A stretch of DNA of 38,469 nt. It comes from JBGTFE01 sp036403235 (GTDB lineage Bacteria > Acidobacteriota > Blastocatellia > Pyrinomonadales > Pyrinomonadaceae). The stretch lies in contig DASWRI010000059.1 of the NCBI GenBank assembly GCA_036403235.1, positions 1 through 38,469 of the forward strand, given 5' to 3'. Shown here in pieces: positions 1-7,727 of this stretch (position 1 is the first letter of the stretch; the number at the start of each line of letters is the position of its first letter). The position numbers and the translations under genes are program-made. The notes under the pieces were generated by a model. The model was not told the DNA's origin and searched no databases. It was given only the letters and a program-made list of their open reading frames with translations.

Positions 1-540
1 TTCCCAGTTTCCGCCGAAAGCGAGCGGATAAAATACGTCTTTAACCTGTTTTTTTTCGCTTTGCGCTTGTTTCGGTGAATTTTGCTTATGCGCGCGATTT
101 GATAAATTCGGCGTTTCTGCTTTGAAATCGACTTTTTCGGCGACGGCCGGATTTTTAATCGGCGTTGCTTTTGTTTTGGTGATTTCCGTCACCGGCGACG
201 AGTTTCCAACCTCCGGTACGGGCGCTTCGATGGCCGGCGTCTTGATTGCTTCGACAACGTGCAGCCGTTGCGGTGCTCTCGAAATTAACACCGCCGCGAC
301 GGCCAAAACAACAATCAAAATCGCAAACGAAGCCGACGCCGTCTGCAAATTCCAGACAAAGAAAAAGGCTTTTGCCTTGCGCCGCGGTTTCTGCTCGGCC
401 TTGATTCTCGCTTTGACCGAATCGAAAAGATGCGGCGCGTGGATGATTTTTTCGAGCTCGTCGCTTTTGACGCGCGTCGCTTCGAGCAGCCCGCGCCCGA
501 TTCGGTCGAGATTTTCTTTTTGTAAATCGTGTTTGCTCAT
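1..540 (-). CDS. Membrane-anchored protein, probable anti-sigma partner (partial, 3' end off window)
   Basis: An open frame of 180 codons runs from an ATG at 540 to the window edge with no stop, so the C-terminus is missing. The first ~60 residues are charged and cytoplasmic in character (starts MSKHDLQKENLDRIG). A single hydrophobic segment follows at about residues 65-87, and then a Pro/Thr/Lys-rich region that would lie in the periplasm. This one-helix layout, 41 bp downstream of an ECF sigma gene on the same strand, fits an anti-sigma factor or a co-transcribed envelope sensor. No zinc-binding HxxxCxxC motif is visible in the N-terminal part, so it is not a classical ZAS-type anti-sigma factor. 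The role is inferred from position and topology only. Confidence 0.6.
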   Translation of the reverse strand, partial: MSKHDLQKENLDRIGRGLLEATRVKSDELEKIIHAPHLFDSVKARIKAEQKPRRKAKAFFFVWNLQTASASFAILIVVLAVAAVLISRAPQRLHVVEAIKTPAIEAPVPEVGNSSPVTEITKTKATPIKNPAVAEKVDFKAETPNLSNRAHKQNSPKQAQSEKKQVKDVFYPLAFGGNWE

Positions 541-581
541 TTTCCTGCTCGCTCCAAAAGACGTTTTCCCGGCGGCTTTAG

Positions 582-1217
582 TTACAAAAACTTTCTTAAA
601 ATTTTCCGCAGAGAATTTCGCGCCCGGAAGGCACGCACTTTCACTTTCGATTTTGACCAGCCGGTAATTTCGGCGACTTCGCCGACGCTCATTTCTTCGG
701 CGTCGAGCATTTCGAGAACGGCGCGGTCTTCGACTGCCAGACGCGAGAGAAGCTTTTCCGCCAAATCGCGCCGGACGAGATTGTTTTCGTCGCTCGGCGC
801 GGCGTCGGCGAACAAAAATTCGTATTCCTCGCCGGAAAGCTCGCAGTGCAGATTTTCGGGTTTTCGTTTCTGACTTCGGAGCAAATCGAGACAGGCGTTA
901 GTCGATATTCGGCCAATCCAGCTGGCGAGCGAAAAATCGTGGCCGCCGTGAAAATTATTTAGTTCGAGATAAATTTTCGTAAAACTGATTTGAACGATTT
1001 CCTCGATTTGTTCGGGACGCCGAAAATAGCGCGCGGCGGTCGCGCCGACCAGACGCTTGTAGCGCTCGAAAATATTTTCAAACGCCGCTTCATCGCCCGC
1101 CAGCACCAGCGCGATGAGCTGCGCGTCCGATTTTTCGACGCAAACGCGAATCCCGGCGCTTTCGTCTTCAGCGCGCGACATCAAGATTTCGTCGTGCCAG
1201 GCAGTCGTATAATCCAT
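582..1217 (-). CDS. ECF-type RNA polymerase sigma factor
   Basis: This is a sigma-70 family protein of ECF size (211 aa from the chosen ATG) that would direct RNA polymerase to a small regulon. Region 2 is visible in the first half (DEAAFENIFERYKRLVGATA, then EEIVQISFTKIYLELNNF). Region 4 lies in the last ~60 residues, with a helix-turn-helix (MSVGEVAEITGWSKSKVKVR). There is no region 3. The frame stays open to a TTG at 1256, but that codon lies inside the predicted -10 element, so ATG 1217 is preferred; ATG 1181 is also possible and would give 199 aa. The next gene downstream is a membrane protein that may hold this sigma factor inactive. The target regulon is unknown. Confidence 0.88.
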   Translation of the reverse strand: MDYTTAWHDEILMSRAEDESAGIRVCVEKSDAQLIALVLAGDEAAFENIFERYKRLVGATAARYFRRPEQIEEIVQISFTKIYLELNNFHGGHDFSLASWIGRISTNACLDLLRSQKRKPENLHCELSGEEYEFLFADAAPSDENNLVRRDLAEKLLSRLAVEDRAVLEMLDAEEMSVGEVAEITGWSKSKVKVRAFRARNSLRKILRKFL

Positions 1218-1255
1218 TAAAAATTCCAGTTTGAGAAAATTGCAGTCGCTACACA

Positions 1256-1283
1256 AGACGCTTCAATTCTACAAGCGGTTACA
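1256..1283 (-). promoter_or_regulatory. Putative ECF-type autoregulatory promoter of the sigma factor gene
   Basis: On the minus strand, TGTAACC (1283-1277) is followed after 16 bases by CGTCT (1260-1256). An AAC-containing -35 and a CGTC-type -10 at this spacing are the usual form of ECF promoters, which often drive their own sigma gene. Transcription would start near 1249, about 32 bases before ATG 1217. The motif match is seen; self-recognition is inferred. Confidence 0.5.
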
Positions 1284-1350
1284 AAATTTTTGCGCGAGCA
1301 GTTTTTATACGTCTGAAAATCGCCAACGGTTTAATATAAGTGAAAGCTGG

Positions 1351-1392
1351 AAACTGAAAACTGAAAACTGAAAGGAAAAACAGTTTTCAGTT
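1351..1392. repeat. Heptamer repeat AAACTGA x3 with inverted partner (hairpin)
   Basis: Three tandem copies of AAACTGA occupy 1351-1371. The arm AACTGAAAACTG (1359-1370) is perfectly complementary to 1381-1392 across a 10-base loop. The element lies between the divergent sigma factor and metallophosphoesterase genes, so it is not placed as an ordinary transcription terminator for either. Confidence 0.8.
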
Positions 1393-1397
1393 GATTA

Positions 1398-1428
1398 TTG
1401 GACTTTTCCCGGTCGCGCCATTTATAAT
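1398..1428 (+). promoter_or_regulatory. Candidate sigma-70 promoter for the metallophosphoesterase gene
   Basis: TTGGAC (1398-1403) and a consensus TATAAT (1423-1428) are separated by 19 bases, which is longer than ideal. They lie about 50 bases upstream of ATG 1476. The -10 match is exact; the -35 assignment is weak. Confidence 0.4.
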
Positions 1429-1475
1429 TTTTCCGAACCTATCCACTTCTTGATGGCATCAAAGCTTGAGACAAG

Positions 1476-2342
1476 ATGAAATTAGCCGGAACAAAAAAAA
1501 ACGGATTGTCCGCGCGGTTTAATTCGATGGTCGCCTCGGACACGCCGCTGCGCGATTTGGCGAGCAATCTCTCGCAGGTTGCCCGGCACGCGCTCGAAGA
1601 AGCAAATACTTTAACCGTCGAAAAAATCAAAATTTCGCTCGAACGACTGCCGAAAAAGATGGAAAATTTTCGCATCGTTCATCTTTCGGACATACACCAC
1701 AGCCCTTTTACAAATCTCGAACATATTGAGCGCGCCGTCCGAACTGCCAACGATTTGAAGCCGGATATGTTTGTTTTAACCGGCGATTACGTCTCGCACG
1801 AAACGGAATATATCGCGCCGGTCGCGCGCGTTCTGGGAACGCTCAAGGCCGAATTCGGAATTTACGCCTGTCTCGGCAATCACGACCACTGGACGGACGC
1901 CGAAATGGTGACAAATGAGTTTCGCGCTAACGGAATTAAGGTTTTAATTAACGAAGGCTTTCGCTTCGAAGCGCGCGGCGCGTCTTTCTGGCTGTCCGGC
2001 GTCGATGATTATATGGTCGGGAAAACCGATTTGCGCGCGGCTTTGCGCGGCTCATTTCCCGATGAGATGAAGCTGCTGCTCGCGCATAATCCGGTAATTT
2101 TCCGGCAGGCGGCGCGCTTCGACGTGGATTTGATTTTGAGCGGTCACACGCACGGCGGGCAGGTCAAGCTGCGCAATGAGGAGAAAAGAATTTTGCCGCG
2201 CCGGAAATTGAAAAACGGTCTGCACCAGCGCAAAAACACGCAGATTTACATAACGCGCGGCATCGGCACGGTCGTTCTGCCCGTCCGCTTCGGCTGTCCG
2301 CCGGAGATTTCGCTGCTTGAGTTACAACCAGGTCAAAGGTAA
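1476..2342 (+). CDS. Metallophosphoesterase (YaeI/YkuE-like)
   Basis: A calcineurin-like phosphoesterase of 288 aa. All core metal-binding motifs are present in order: D72-I-H74, GDYVS near residue 107, GNHD with N135-H136-D137, a histidine in LLAHNP, and GHTHGG with H224 and H226. Family members use a dinuclear metal centre to hydrolyse phosphomonoesters or phosphodiesters; YaeI/YkuE-like proteins are linked to lipid or lipid A-type headgroup substrates. The usual N-terminal membrane helix or twin-arginine signal is replaced here by a ~60-residue polar, probably helical segment, so a cytoplasmic or peripheral location is likely. pgsA follows 39 bp downstream on the same strand, which fits a phospholipid-related role but does not prove one. 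The substrate cannot be told from sequence. Confidence 0.85.
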   Translation: MKLAGTKKNGLSARFNSMVASDTPLRDLASNLSQVARHALEEANTLTVEKIKISLERLPKKMENFRIVHLSDIHHSPFTNLEHIERAVRTANDLKPDMFVLTGDYVSHETEYIAPVARVLGTLKAEFGIYACLGNHDHWTDAEMVTNEFRANGIKVLINEGFRFEARGASFWLSGVDDYMVGKTDLRAALRGSFPDEMKLLLAHNPVIFRQAARFDVDLILSGHTHGGQVKLRNEEKRILPRRKLKNGLHQRKNTQIYITRGIGTVVLPVRFGCPPEISLLELQPGQR

Positions 2343-2353
2343 CGGCTGAAAAG

Positions 2354-2374
2354 TTTTCACTTTTCACTTTTCAC
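2354..2374. repeat. Heptamer repeat TTTTCAC x3
   Basis: Three exact tandem copies of TTTTCAC fill most of the 39-bp gap between the metallophosphoesterase stop and the pgsA start, immediately where a ribosome-binding site would be expected. A partial complement (CTGAAAA, 2346-2352) lies just upstream. Confidence 0.85.
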
Positions 2375-2381
2375 TTAATAA

Positions 2382-2948
2382 ATGTCTTCAAGTATTCTTA
2401 CAATCCCGAATCTGCTCACCTTTATGCGAATGGCGCTCATTCCCGTGTTCGCCAGTTTTTTGTATTACGGCTATATCGGATGGGCGCTGATATTTTTTCT
2501 GATTGCGGGCGTTTCAGACGGCGTCGACGGTTTTATCGCGCGTCGCTTTCAACAGCAGACCGAGCTCGGCACGATTCTCGACCCGATTGCCGACAAGCTT
2601 TTGATGACGACCGCTTTTATCGTGCTTTCGATGCCGAGCATCCTGCCGCCCGTGCGCGTCCCTTTCTGGGTGACGGCGGCGGTCATCGGGCGCGACGTAC
2701 TGATTGTGACTGTCGCCGGCGCGATTCATATTATGACGGATTTTCGCGGCTTCAAACCGTCCTGGCTCGGCAAGCTTTCGACGACCGTTCAAGTTGCCGC
2801 CGTCGCGCTCATTCTGCTCTCGGACGTTTTCGGTTACACGTTTTATCTCCGCGCAACTCACCTTTTAGTCGTCGTTCTCGCGTTTGCTTCCGGCTTTCAT
2901 TACGTCTTTTTCGTCGCGCGCTTGATGAAAGAAGAAGAAAAATCTTAA
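2382..2948 (+). CDS. pgsA: CDP-diacylglycerol-glycerol-3-phosphate 3-phosphatidyltransferase
   Basis: This integral membrane enzyme makes phosphatidylglycerol phosphate from CDP-diacylglycerol and glycerol-3-phosphate, the committed step to phosphatidylglycerol and cardiolipin. At 188 aa it has normal PgsA length. The CDP-alcohol phosphotransferase signature is complete: D49-G50-x2-A53-R54-x8-G63-x3-D67-x3-D71, with the extra acidic D46 just before. Several hydrophobic segments follow (about 95-115, 130-150, 155-175). The N-terminus (SILTIPNLLTFMRM) is typical of the PgsA/PgsB group. It could be another CDP-alcohol transferase, but length and N-terminus favour PgsA. No clear Shine-Dalgarno is seen; a heptamer repeat occupies that position. 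Confidence 0.9.
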   Translation: MSSSILTIPNLLTFMRMALIPVFASFLYYGYIGWALIFFLIAGVSDGVDGFIARRFQQQTELGTILDPIADKLLMTTAFIVLSMPSILPPVRVPFWVTAAVIGRDVLIVTVAGAIHIMTDFRGFKPSWLGKLSTTVQVAAVALILLSDVFGYTFYLRATHLLVVVLAFASGFHYVFFVARLMKEEEKS

Positions 2949-3054
2949 TTTTTAAATTTTTCCGCGTTTCGGCGGTAAAATTTAATGCGCACAGCATCGA
3001 TGTCGTTGCCGGAAAAGTTTCTCGCAGCGACATTATATTTTGTCCCGAAATAAA

Positions 3055-3084
3055 CTTGACAATAACTCACTCAAATATTATACT
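3055..3084 (+). promoter_or_regulatory. dnaK sigma-70 promoter with overlapping HAIR-like HspR operator
   Basis: TTGACA (3056-3061) and TATACT (3079-3084) are spaced by exactly 17 bases, an almost perfect housekeeping promoter. Over the -35, CTTGACA (3055-3061), seven bases, then ACTCAAA (3069-3075) matches 11 of 14 arm positions of the known HAIR operator (CTTGAGT-N7-ACTCAAG) bound by HspR. An hspR gene lies at the end of the same operon. The sequence match is direct; repression by HspR is inferred. Confidence 0.7.
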
Positions 3085-3114
3085 CATTGTAGGCTCAAAT
3101 TGAGTATAATATTT
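3073..3114. repeat. Perfect 14-bp inverted repeat at the dnaK transcription start
   Basis: AAATATTATACTCA (3073-3086) and its exact reverse complement (3101-3114) flank a 14-base centre. The left arm contains the promoter -10 and the right arm carries a second TATAAT. It can be an operator dyad or form a hairpin at the extreme 5' end of the dnaK mRNA. Its ACTCA/TGAGT cores resemble HAIR half-sites in reversed order. Confidence 0.7.
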
Positions 3115-3146
3115 TGGAATAATTTCATTTAATTGGAGATTTGATA

Positions 3147-5084
3147 ATGAGTAAAATTATTGGAATTGACTTGGGAACGACAAACTCGGTGGTTGCCGTA
3201 ATGGAAGGCGGCGAGCCGGTCGTAATTACAAACGAAGAAGGCGGACGCACCACTCCTTCGGTGGTCGCCTTTACAAAAGACGGCAACCGTCTGGTCGGTC
3301 AGGTCGCCAAGCGTCAGGCCGTGACCAACCCCGAAAACACGCTTTATTCAATCAAGCGTTTTATGGGACGAAAGTTCGATGAAGTGCAGGGCGAAATCAA
3401 GCAGGTGCCTTTCAAGGTCGAAAGAGCCGGAAACGGCGACGTGCGCATCGACGCGCAGGGCAAACAATACAGCCCGCCGGAAATTTCGGCGATGATTTTG
3501 CAGAAATTGAAAAAAGCCGCCGAAGATTATCTCGGCGCAAAAGTCGATAAAGCAGTCATCACCGTTCCGGCTTATTTTAACGACGCGCAGCGTCAGGCGA
3601 CAAAAGACGCGGGCAAAATCGCCGGTCTCGAAGTGATGCGCATCGTCAACGAGCCGACGGCCGCCGCGCTCGCCTACGGTCTGGACAAGAAAAAAGACGA
3701 AACGATTGCCGTTTTCGACTTCGGCGGCGGAACGTTCGATATTTCCGTCCTTGAAGTCGGCGAAGGCGTCGTCGAAGTAAAATCGACAAACGGCGACACT
3801 CATTTAGGCGGCGACGACGTTGACGAAGTGTTGATTAAATGGATTATCGACGAATTCAAAAAAGACCAGGGAATCGATTTAACTTCGGATAAAATGGCTT
3901 TGCAGCGCCTCAAGGAAGCTGCCGAAAAAGCAAAAGTCGAATTGTCGTCGGCGATGGAAACCGAAATCAATCTGCCGTTTATCACGGCCGACCAATCGGG
4001 GCCGAAACATCTTGTGACGAAATTGACGCGCTCCAAATTCGAGCAGCTGGTCGAACCGATTTTGAAGCGCCTGATGCCGCCGGTCGAGCAGGCGATTAAA
4101 GACGCCGGTCTCGAAAAAGGACAGATTGACGAAGTCGTCCTCGTCGGCGGTTCGACGCGTATTCCGAAAGTTCAGGAAATGGTCAAGGAATTTTTCGGCA
4201 AAGACCCGAACAAAACCGTCAACCCGGACGAAGTCGTTGCGCTCGGCGCGGCCGTTCAGGCCGGAGTTCTCGGCGGCGAAAAGACCGACATTCTGCTTTT
4301 GGACGTGACGCCTTTAAGTCTCGGAATCGAAACTTTAGGCGGCGTGATGACGCAGATGATTTCGCGCAACACGACGATTCCGACCAGAAAATCAGAAATT
4401 TTTTCGACCGCTTCGGACAATCAATCGTCGGTCGAAGTTCACGTTTTGCAGGGCGAGCGGCCGATGGCGGGCGACAACAAAACGCTCGGAAAATTTCATC
4501 TCGTCGGCATTCCGCCCGCACCGCGCGGCGTTCCGCAGGTCGAAGTGACGTTTGACATCGATGCCAACGGCATCGTCAACGTCTCGGCCAAAGATGTCGG
4601 AACGGGACGCGAGCAGAAAATCACGATTACTTCGTCTTCCGGTTTGTCGAAAGAAGAAATCGACAAGATGATGAAAGACGCCGAATCGCACAAGGACGAA
4701 GACGAAAAGCGCAAGGGAACGATTGAAGCGAGAAATCGTCTCGACGGTCTGGTTTTCAGCGTCGAAAAATCGTTCGGCGAAAACAAGGACAAACTCGACT
4801 CGGCAGCCGCGGGCGACATCGAAACGGCAATTTCCGAAGCGAAAACCGCTCTTGCGGGCGAAGATTCAGACCAGATGAACAACGCATTCGAACGTCTGCA
4901 AACCGCTTCGCACAAACTCGCGGAAGTGCTCTACAGTCAGGCGGGCTCGGCAAATACGGGCGAAGCCGCGACTGAAGAACAGGCATCTTCGGCAAGCGCG
5001 AGCGGCGATTCTACTTCTTCGACGGGCGGCGACGATAACGTCATCGATGCCGAATACGTCGATGTCGATGAAGAAAATAAATAG
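3147..5084 (+). CDS. dnaK: Molecular chaperone DnaK (Hsp70)
   Basis: An ATP-dependent Hsp70 chaperone of 645 aa, the usual DnaK length. The N-terminal ATPase domain shows the phosphate-binding IGIDLGTTNSVVAV, the connect motif NEPTAAALAYGLD and FDFGGGTFDISV. The VLVGGSTRIPKV adenosine motif follows. The substrate-binding domain starts near LLLDVTPLSLGIETLGG, and the lid ends in an acidic tail (NVIDAEYVDVDEENK). ATG 3147 is chosen over an in-frame TTG at 3141 because GGAG (3135-3138) sits 8 bases upstream of it. It is first in an operon with dnaJ, a membrane protein and hspR. No grpE is present between dnaK and dnaJ, so the nucleotide exchange factor must be encoded elsewhere. Confidence 0.98.
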   Translation: MSKIIGIDLGTTNSVVAVMEGGEPVVITNEEGGRTTPSVVAFTKDGNRLVGQVAKRQAVTNPENTLYSIKRFMGRKFDEVQGEIKQVPFKVERAGNGDVRIDAQGKQYSPPEISAMILQKLKKAAEDYLGAKVDKAVITVPAYFNDAQRQATKDAGKIAGLEVMRIVNEPTAAALAYGLDKKKDETIAVFDFGGGTFDISVLEVGEGVVEVKSTNGDTHLGGDDVDEVLIKWIIDEFKKDQGIDLTSDKMALQRLKEAAEKAKVELSSAMETEINLPFITADQSGPKHLVTKLTRSKFEQLVEPILKRLMPPVEQAIKDAGLEKGQIDEVVLVGGSTRIPKVQEMVKEFFGKDPNKTVNPDEVVALGAAVQAGVLGGEKTDILLLDVTPLSLGIETLGGVMTQMISRNTTIPTRKSEIFSTASDNQSSVEVHVLQGERPMAGDNKTLGKFHLVGIPPAPRGVPQVEVTFDIDANGIVNVSAKDVGTGREQKITITSSSGLSKEEIDKMMKDAESHKDEDEKRKGTIEARNRLDGLVFSVEKSFGENKDKLDSAAAGDIETAISEAKTALAGEDSDQMNNAFERLQTASHKLAEVLYSQAGSANTGEAATEEQASSASASGDSTSSTGGDDNVIDAEYVDVDEENK

Positions 5085-5090
5085 CGATTA

Positions 5091-5159
5091 GGAACAAGGG
5101 ACGAGGGACGAGTTTAGCTTCTAAGCTCATCTCGTCCCTTGTTCCTCAAAACTTGTCCC
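5091..5159. repeat. Heptamer-phased hairpin between dnaK and dnaJ (GGGACGA family)
   Basis: GGAACAAGGGACGAG (5091-5105) pairs perfectly with 5131-5145, and a second GGGACGAG (5105-5112) can pair with the same right arm. An inner AGCTT/AAGCT pair tightens the loop. Units keep a 7-base phase on both sides (GGGACGA twice; then TCGTCCC, TTGTTCC, TCAAAAC, TTGTCCC). There is no U-tract after the stem, so it is not a standard terminator. It may act as an mRNA processing or stability element that separates dnaK from dnaJ levels. Confidence 0.8.
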
Positions 5160-5168
5160 TTATCAATA

Positions 5169-6326
5169 ATGGCAAAAAAAGATTATTACCAGATTCTCGG
5201 TGTAAAAAAAGATGCAAAGGCGGACGAGATTAAAAAATCGTATCGTAAGTTAGCGCGTAAATATCACCCGGACGTAAATCCGAACGACAAAGCCGCCGAG
5301 GAAAAATTTAAGGAAGTTCAGGAAGCCTACGACGTTCTTTCCGACGAGAAAAAACGCAAGGTTTTCGACCGTTTCGGCTACTACGCCGACAATCTCGATA
5401 TAAATTCGCCGTATGGCGCGGGAACGAGCGGCAGCGCGGGCGGCGCGTCGAATTTCGATTTTTCGGGATTTAACTTCGAGCCGGGCGGCAGCGGTTCGGG
5501 TTCGAGTTTTCGTGATATTTTTTCAGATCTTTTCGGTGGCAGCTCAAAACAGCGCGAGCCCGAGCTGCCGCGTCCTCTGCCGAAAAAAGGCAAGGATATC
5601 GAGATGCCGCTCGCTCTCAGTTTTGAAGAATCGTTTACGGGCTTGATGACAAATATTACGGTTCAGCGTTCCGAGCAGTGTTCGCGCTGCCAGGGCGCGG
5701 GCGATACGGGCGGCCCGGTCGTCGTCTGTCCGACCTGCAAGGGCTCTGGACAAGTGCAGAAAAGCGGCGGCCGTCTTCAATTTTCGCAAAGCTGTCCGGA
5801 TTGCGAGGGAACGGGTCGGCGTCGTCAGCCGTGCTCGCTCTGCAACGGAAAAGGCGTGACGCCGAAAACCGAACAGGTGAAAATTCGTATTCCGGCCGGA
5901 GTCGATACCGGCTCGCGCGTGCGGATTCCGAAAAAAGGACAGGGCGGGCGTCTGGGGGCCGAGCCGGGCGATTTGTTTATCCTTACAAACGTCGGCAAGC
6001 ACCGCTATTTTACGCGCAAAGGCGACAATATTTACGTCACCGTTCCGATAACCGTTTCTGAAGCGGCGCTTGGTGCGCGCATCGAAGTTCCGACCGTCGA
6101 AGGCAAGGCGCAGCTCAAAATTCCGGCCGGAACCGAGTCGGGACAGAAATTTCGGTTGCGCGAACGCGGTTTTCCGAGCCTTCGAAATCCGAATCTGCGC
6201 GGCGACCAGTTTGTCGAGGTAAAGATAACTCTGCCGCGCGTCATCTCGGAAGAAACGAAGGAGATTTTGCGGCAGTTTGAAAAGGCGAATCCCGAAAACC
6301 CGCGCAAGGCGATGGGTTTGGAATAA
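5169..6326 (+). CDS. dnaJ: Chaperone DnaJ (Hsp40, type I)
   Basis: Co-chaperone that delivers clients to DnaK and stimulates its ATPase. The 385-aa protein has a J domain with H33-P34-D35, a Gly/Phe-rich linker (about 82-125) and a four-repeat zinc-binding domain: C171/C174, C187/C190, C209/C212 and C222/C225 in CxxCxGxG repeats. Two C-terminal beta domains follow. The start MAKKDYYQILGV at 5169 fits family alignments; an upstream in-frame TTG extension to 5139 falls in the repeat hairpin and is rejected. No good Shine-Dalgarno is visible. The stop is only 3 bp before the next gene, which suggests translational coupling. Confidence 0.97.
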   Translation: MAKKDYYQILGVKKDAKADEIKKSYRKLARKYHPDVNPNDKAAEEKFKEVQEAYDVLSDEKKRKVFDRFGYYADNLDINSPYGAGTSGSAGGASNFDFSGFNFEPGGSGSGSSFRDIFSDLFGGSSKQREPELPRPLPKKGKDIEMPLALSFEESFTGLMTNITVQRSEQCSRCQGAGDTGGPVVVCPTCKGSGQVQKSGGRLQFSQSCPDCEGTGRRRQPCSLCNGKGVTPKTEQVKIRIPAGVDTGSRVRIPKKGQGGRLGAEPGDLFILTNVGKHRYFTRKGDNIYVTVPITVSEAALGARIEVPTVEGKAQLKIPAGTESGQKFRLRERGFPSLRNPNLRGDQFVEVKITLPRVISEETKEILRQFEKANPENPRKAMGLE

Positions 6327-6329
6327 TTT

Positions 6330-7727
6330 ATGAGCGCCGAAAGCAAAACGCGAAACAAGACTTTTTTCGGCTACATGGTTTGCGTTTTGTGTTTCGGATT
6401 GACAATCTGGGCGTTTTATCCGGGCTTTATGTCGCCGGATTCCATCGGCAATCTGGCTGACGGCCGGAGCGGCGTTTTTGCGGACATAAATTCTCCCGTG
6501 ATGTCTTATCTGTGGGGAAGGCTCGACCGAATCGTCGCCGGGCCGGCGCTGATGCTCGTTTTGCAGAACGCGGTTTTTTGGAGCGGCTGCGCCGTTTTCT
6601 GGCACGCGACGCACAAAAAATCGATCCGTCTCGGCGCGTGTCTGATTTTGTTTGCGCTTTTGCCGCATATCCTTTCGCAGCTTCCGGTCGTATGGAAAGA
6701 CGTCGGGCTCGGCACGTGTTTATTTTTAAGCGCGGCACTCGTTTATCTGGCGGATAAAACGAAAAATAAAACGGCGCTTTTCGCCTCGATTTTGTTTTTG
6801 TTTTACGCATACGCGGCGCGTCTCAACGCGCTTCCGGCGATTTTGCCGCTGGCGATTTGGAGCGGTTTCGTTTTTGGCCGGATATTTGAAACCGGGAAAG
6901 GGAAATTGTTTTCGGTTGTCGCCGGAATCGTCTATTTTGCGGCGCTGTCTCTGGCGATTTATTTTGTCAACGACAGGCTGACCGAAGGACGCACGGTTTA
7001 CCCGTTTCAGCAGATTTATCTGTATGATTTGGCCGCGATTTCAAAAGAGAAAAACGCGGCGCTTTTTCCCGAATACGTTTTGCTGGACGAAAGGTTTTCG
7101 CTCGAAACCGTAAAGGCGCGATACAACGAGCGCTCGGCGGCCGATTTGATATTTGAGAATGTGCCGAATCAAGGCGATTTGCCGGTTTTAAAATTAAGTT
7201 CCGACGCCGGGCAAATCAAGACGCTGCGCGATAAATGGCTCGAAACAATCGCGGCAAATCCGTCGGCGTATCTGAGACACCGCGGACGGATTTTTGCTCA
7301 GCTCAGCGGTTTTTCCCGCTCCGTGACGAGGCCTTTCTGGGATTTGGGCTTCGCGGCAAATCCGCCGGAATTCCAGCGCGAAGAAAACCTCGGCGCGCAA
7401 ATTTTGATGAAGTATTTCGGCGCGTTTAGCCGGCCATTCGCGCAGACTTTCGGTTTTCGCGCGTTTTTGTGGCTTTTATTGTGCGCGTATTTTTTATACC
7501 GGGCGCTTAAAAAGCGGCTCGAAGGTGATTGGGAAATCGTCTTTGTTCTTTCGACAAGCTGTCTGCTGTTCACGTTTGCGTATTTTCCGACGACGCCTTC
7601 GACCGAGTTTCGATACCTTTTCTGGCCGGCGATTTCGGCGGCCGTGGCGATAATTTTCGGCGTTTATCTCTCGGCGCAGACAGGCGATAATTTATTGGGC
7701 AAATTTTTATCGAAATTAAGAAAATGA
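6330..7727 (+). CDS. Polytopic membrane protein, GT-C glycosyltransferase-like
   Basis: A 465-aa integral membrane protein with about ten helices: roughly 13-31, 70-92, 99-117, 124-141, 148-165, 167-184, 193-213, then a ~150-residue soluble loop, and 372-390, 398-417 and 425-447. The first outside loop has YPGFMSPDSIGN with D37, and a WKD motif (122-124) follows helix 3. This pair, SPDS then WKD, is seen in membrane glycosyltransferase-like families of the GT-C fold that use polyprenyl-linked sugars. It begins 3 bp after dnaJ and overlaps hspR by four bases (ATGA), so it is firmly inside the heat-shock operon. The donor and acceptor are unknown. Placement suggests envelope modification under protein-folding stress, which is inference. 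Confidence 0.7.
   Translation: MSAESKTRNKTFFGYMVCVLCFGLTIWAFYPGFMSPDSIGNLADGRSGVFADINSPVMSYLWGRLDRIVAGPALMLVLQNAVFWSGCAVFWHATHKKSIRLGACLILFALLPHILSQLPVVWKDVGLGTCLFLSAALVYLADKTKNKTALFASILFLFYAYAARLNALPAILPLAIWSGFVFGRIFETGKGKLFSVVAGIVYFAALSLAIYFVNDRLTEGRTVYPFQQIYLYDLAAISKEKNAALFPEYVLLDERFSLETVKARYNERSAADLIFENVPNQGDLPVLKLSSDAGQIKTLRDKWLETIAANPSAYLRHRGRIFAQLSGFSRSVTRPFWDLGFAANPPEFQREENLGAQILMKYFGAFSRPFAQTFGFRAFLWLLLCAYFLYRALKKRLEGDWEIVFVLSTSCLLFTFAYFPTTPSTEFRYLFWPAISAAVAIIFGVYLSAQTGDNLLGKFLSKLRK

Noticed and set aside
1218..1256. Extended sigma factor start at TTG 1256
   Set aside because: The codon lies in the predicted -10 element and adds residues absent from normal region-2 starts.
3055..3146. 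CIRCE element (HrcA operator) at dnaK
   Set aside because: No TTAGCACTC-N9-GAGTGCTAA pattern is present; the HAIR-like site and the hspR gene explain control better.
5544..6668. Long open frame on the minus strand opposite dnaJ and the membrane protein
   Set aside because: It mirrors the codon bias of real genes on the plus strand, is low in hydrophobic structure and rich in Arg, and has no family likeness.
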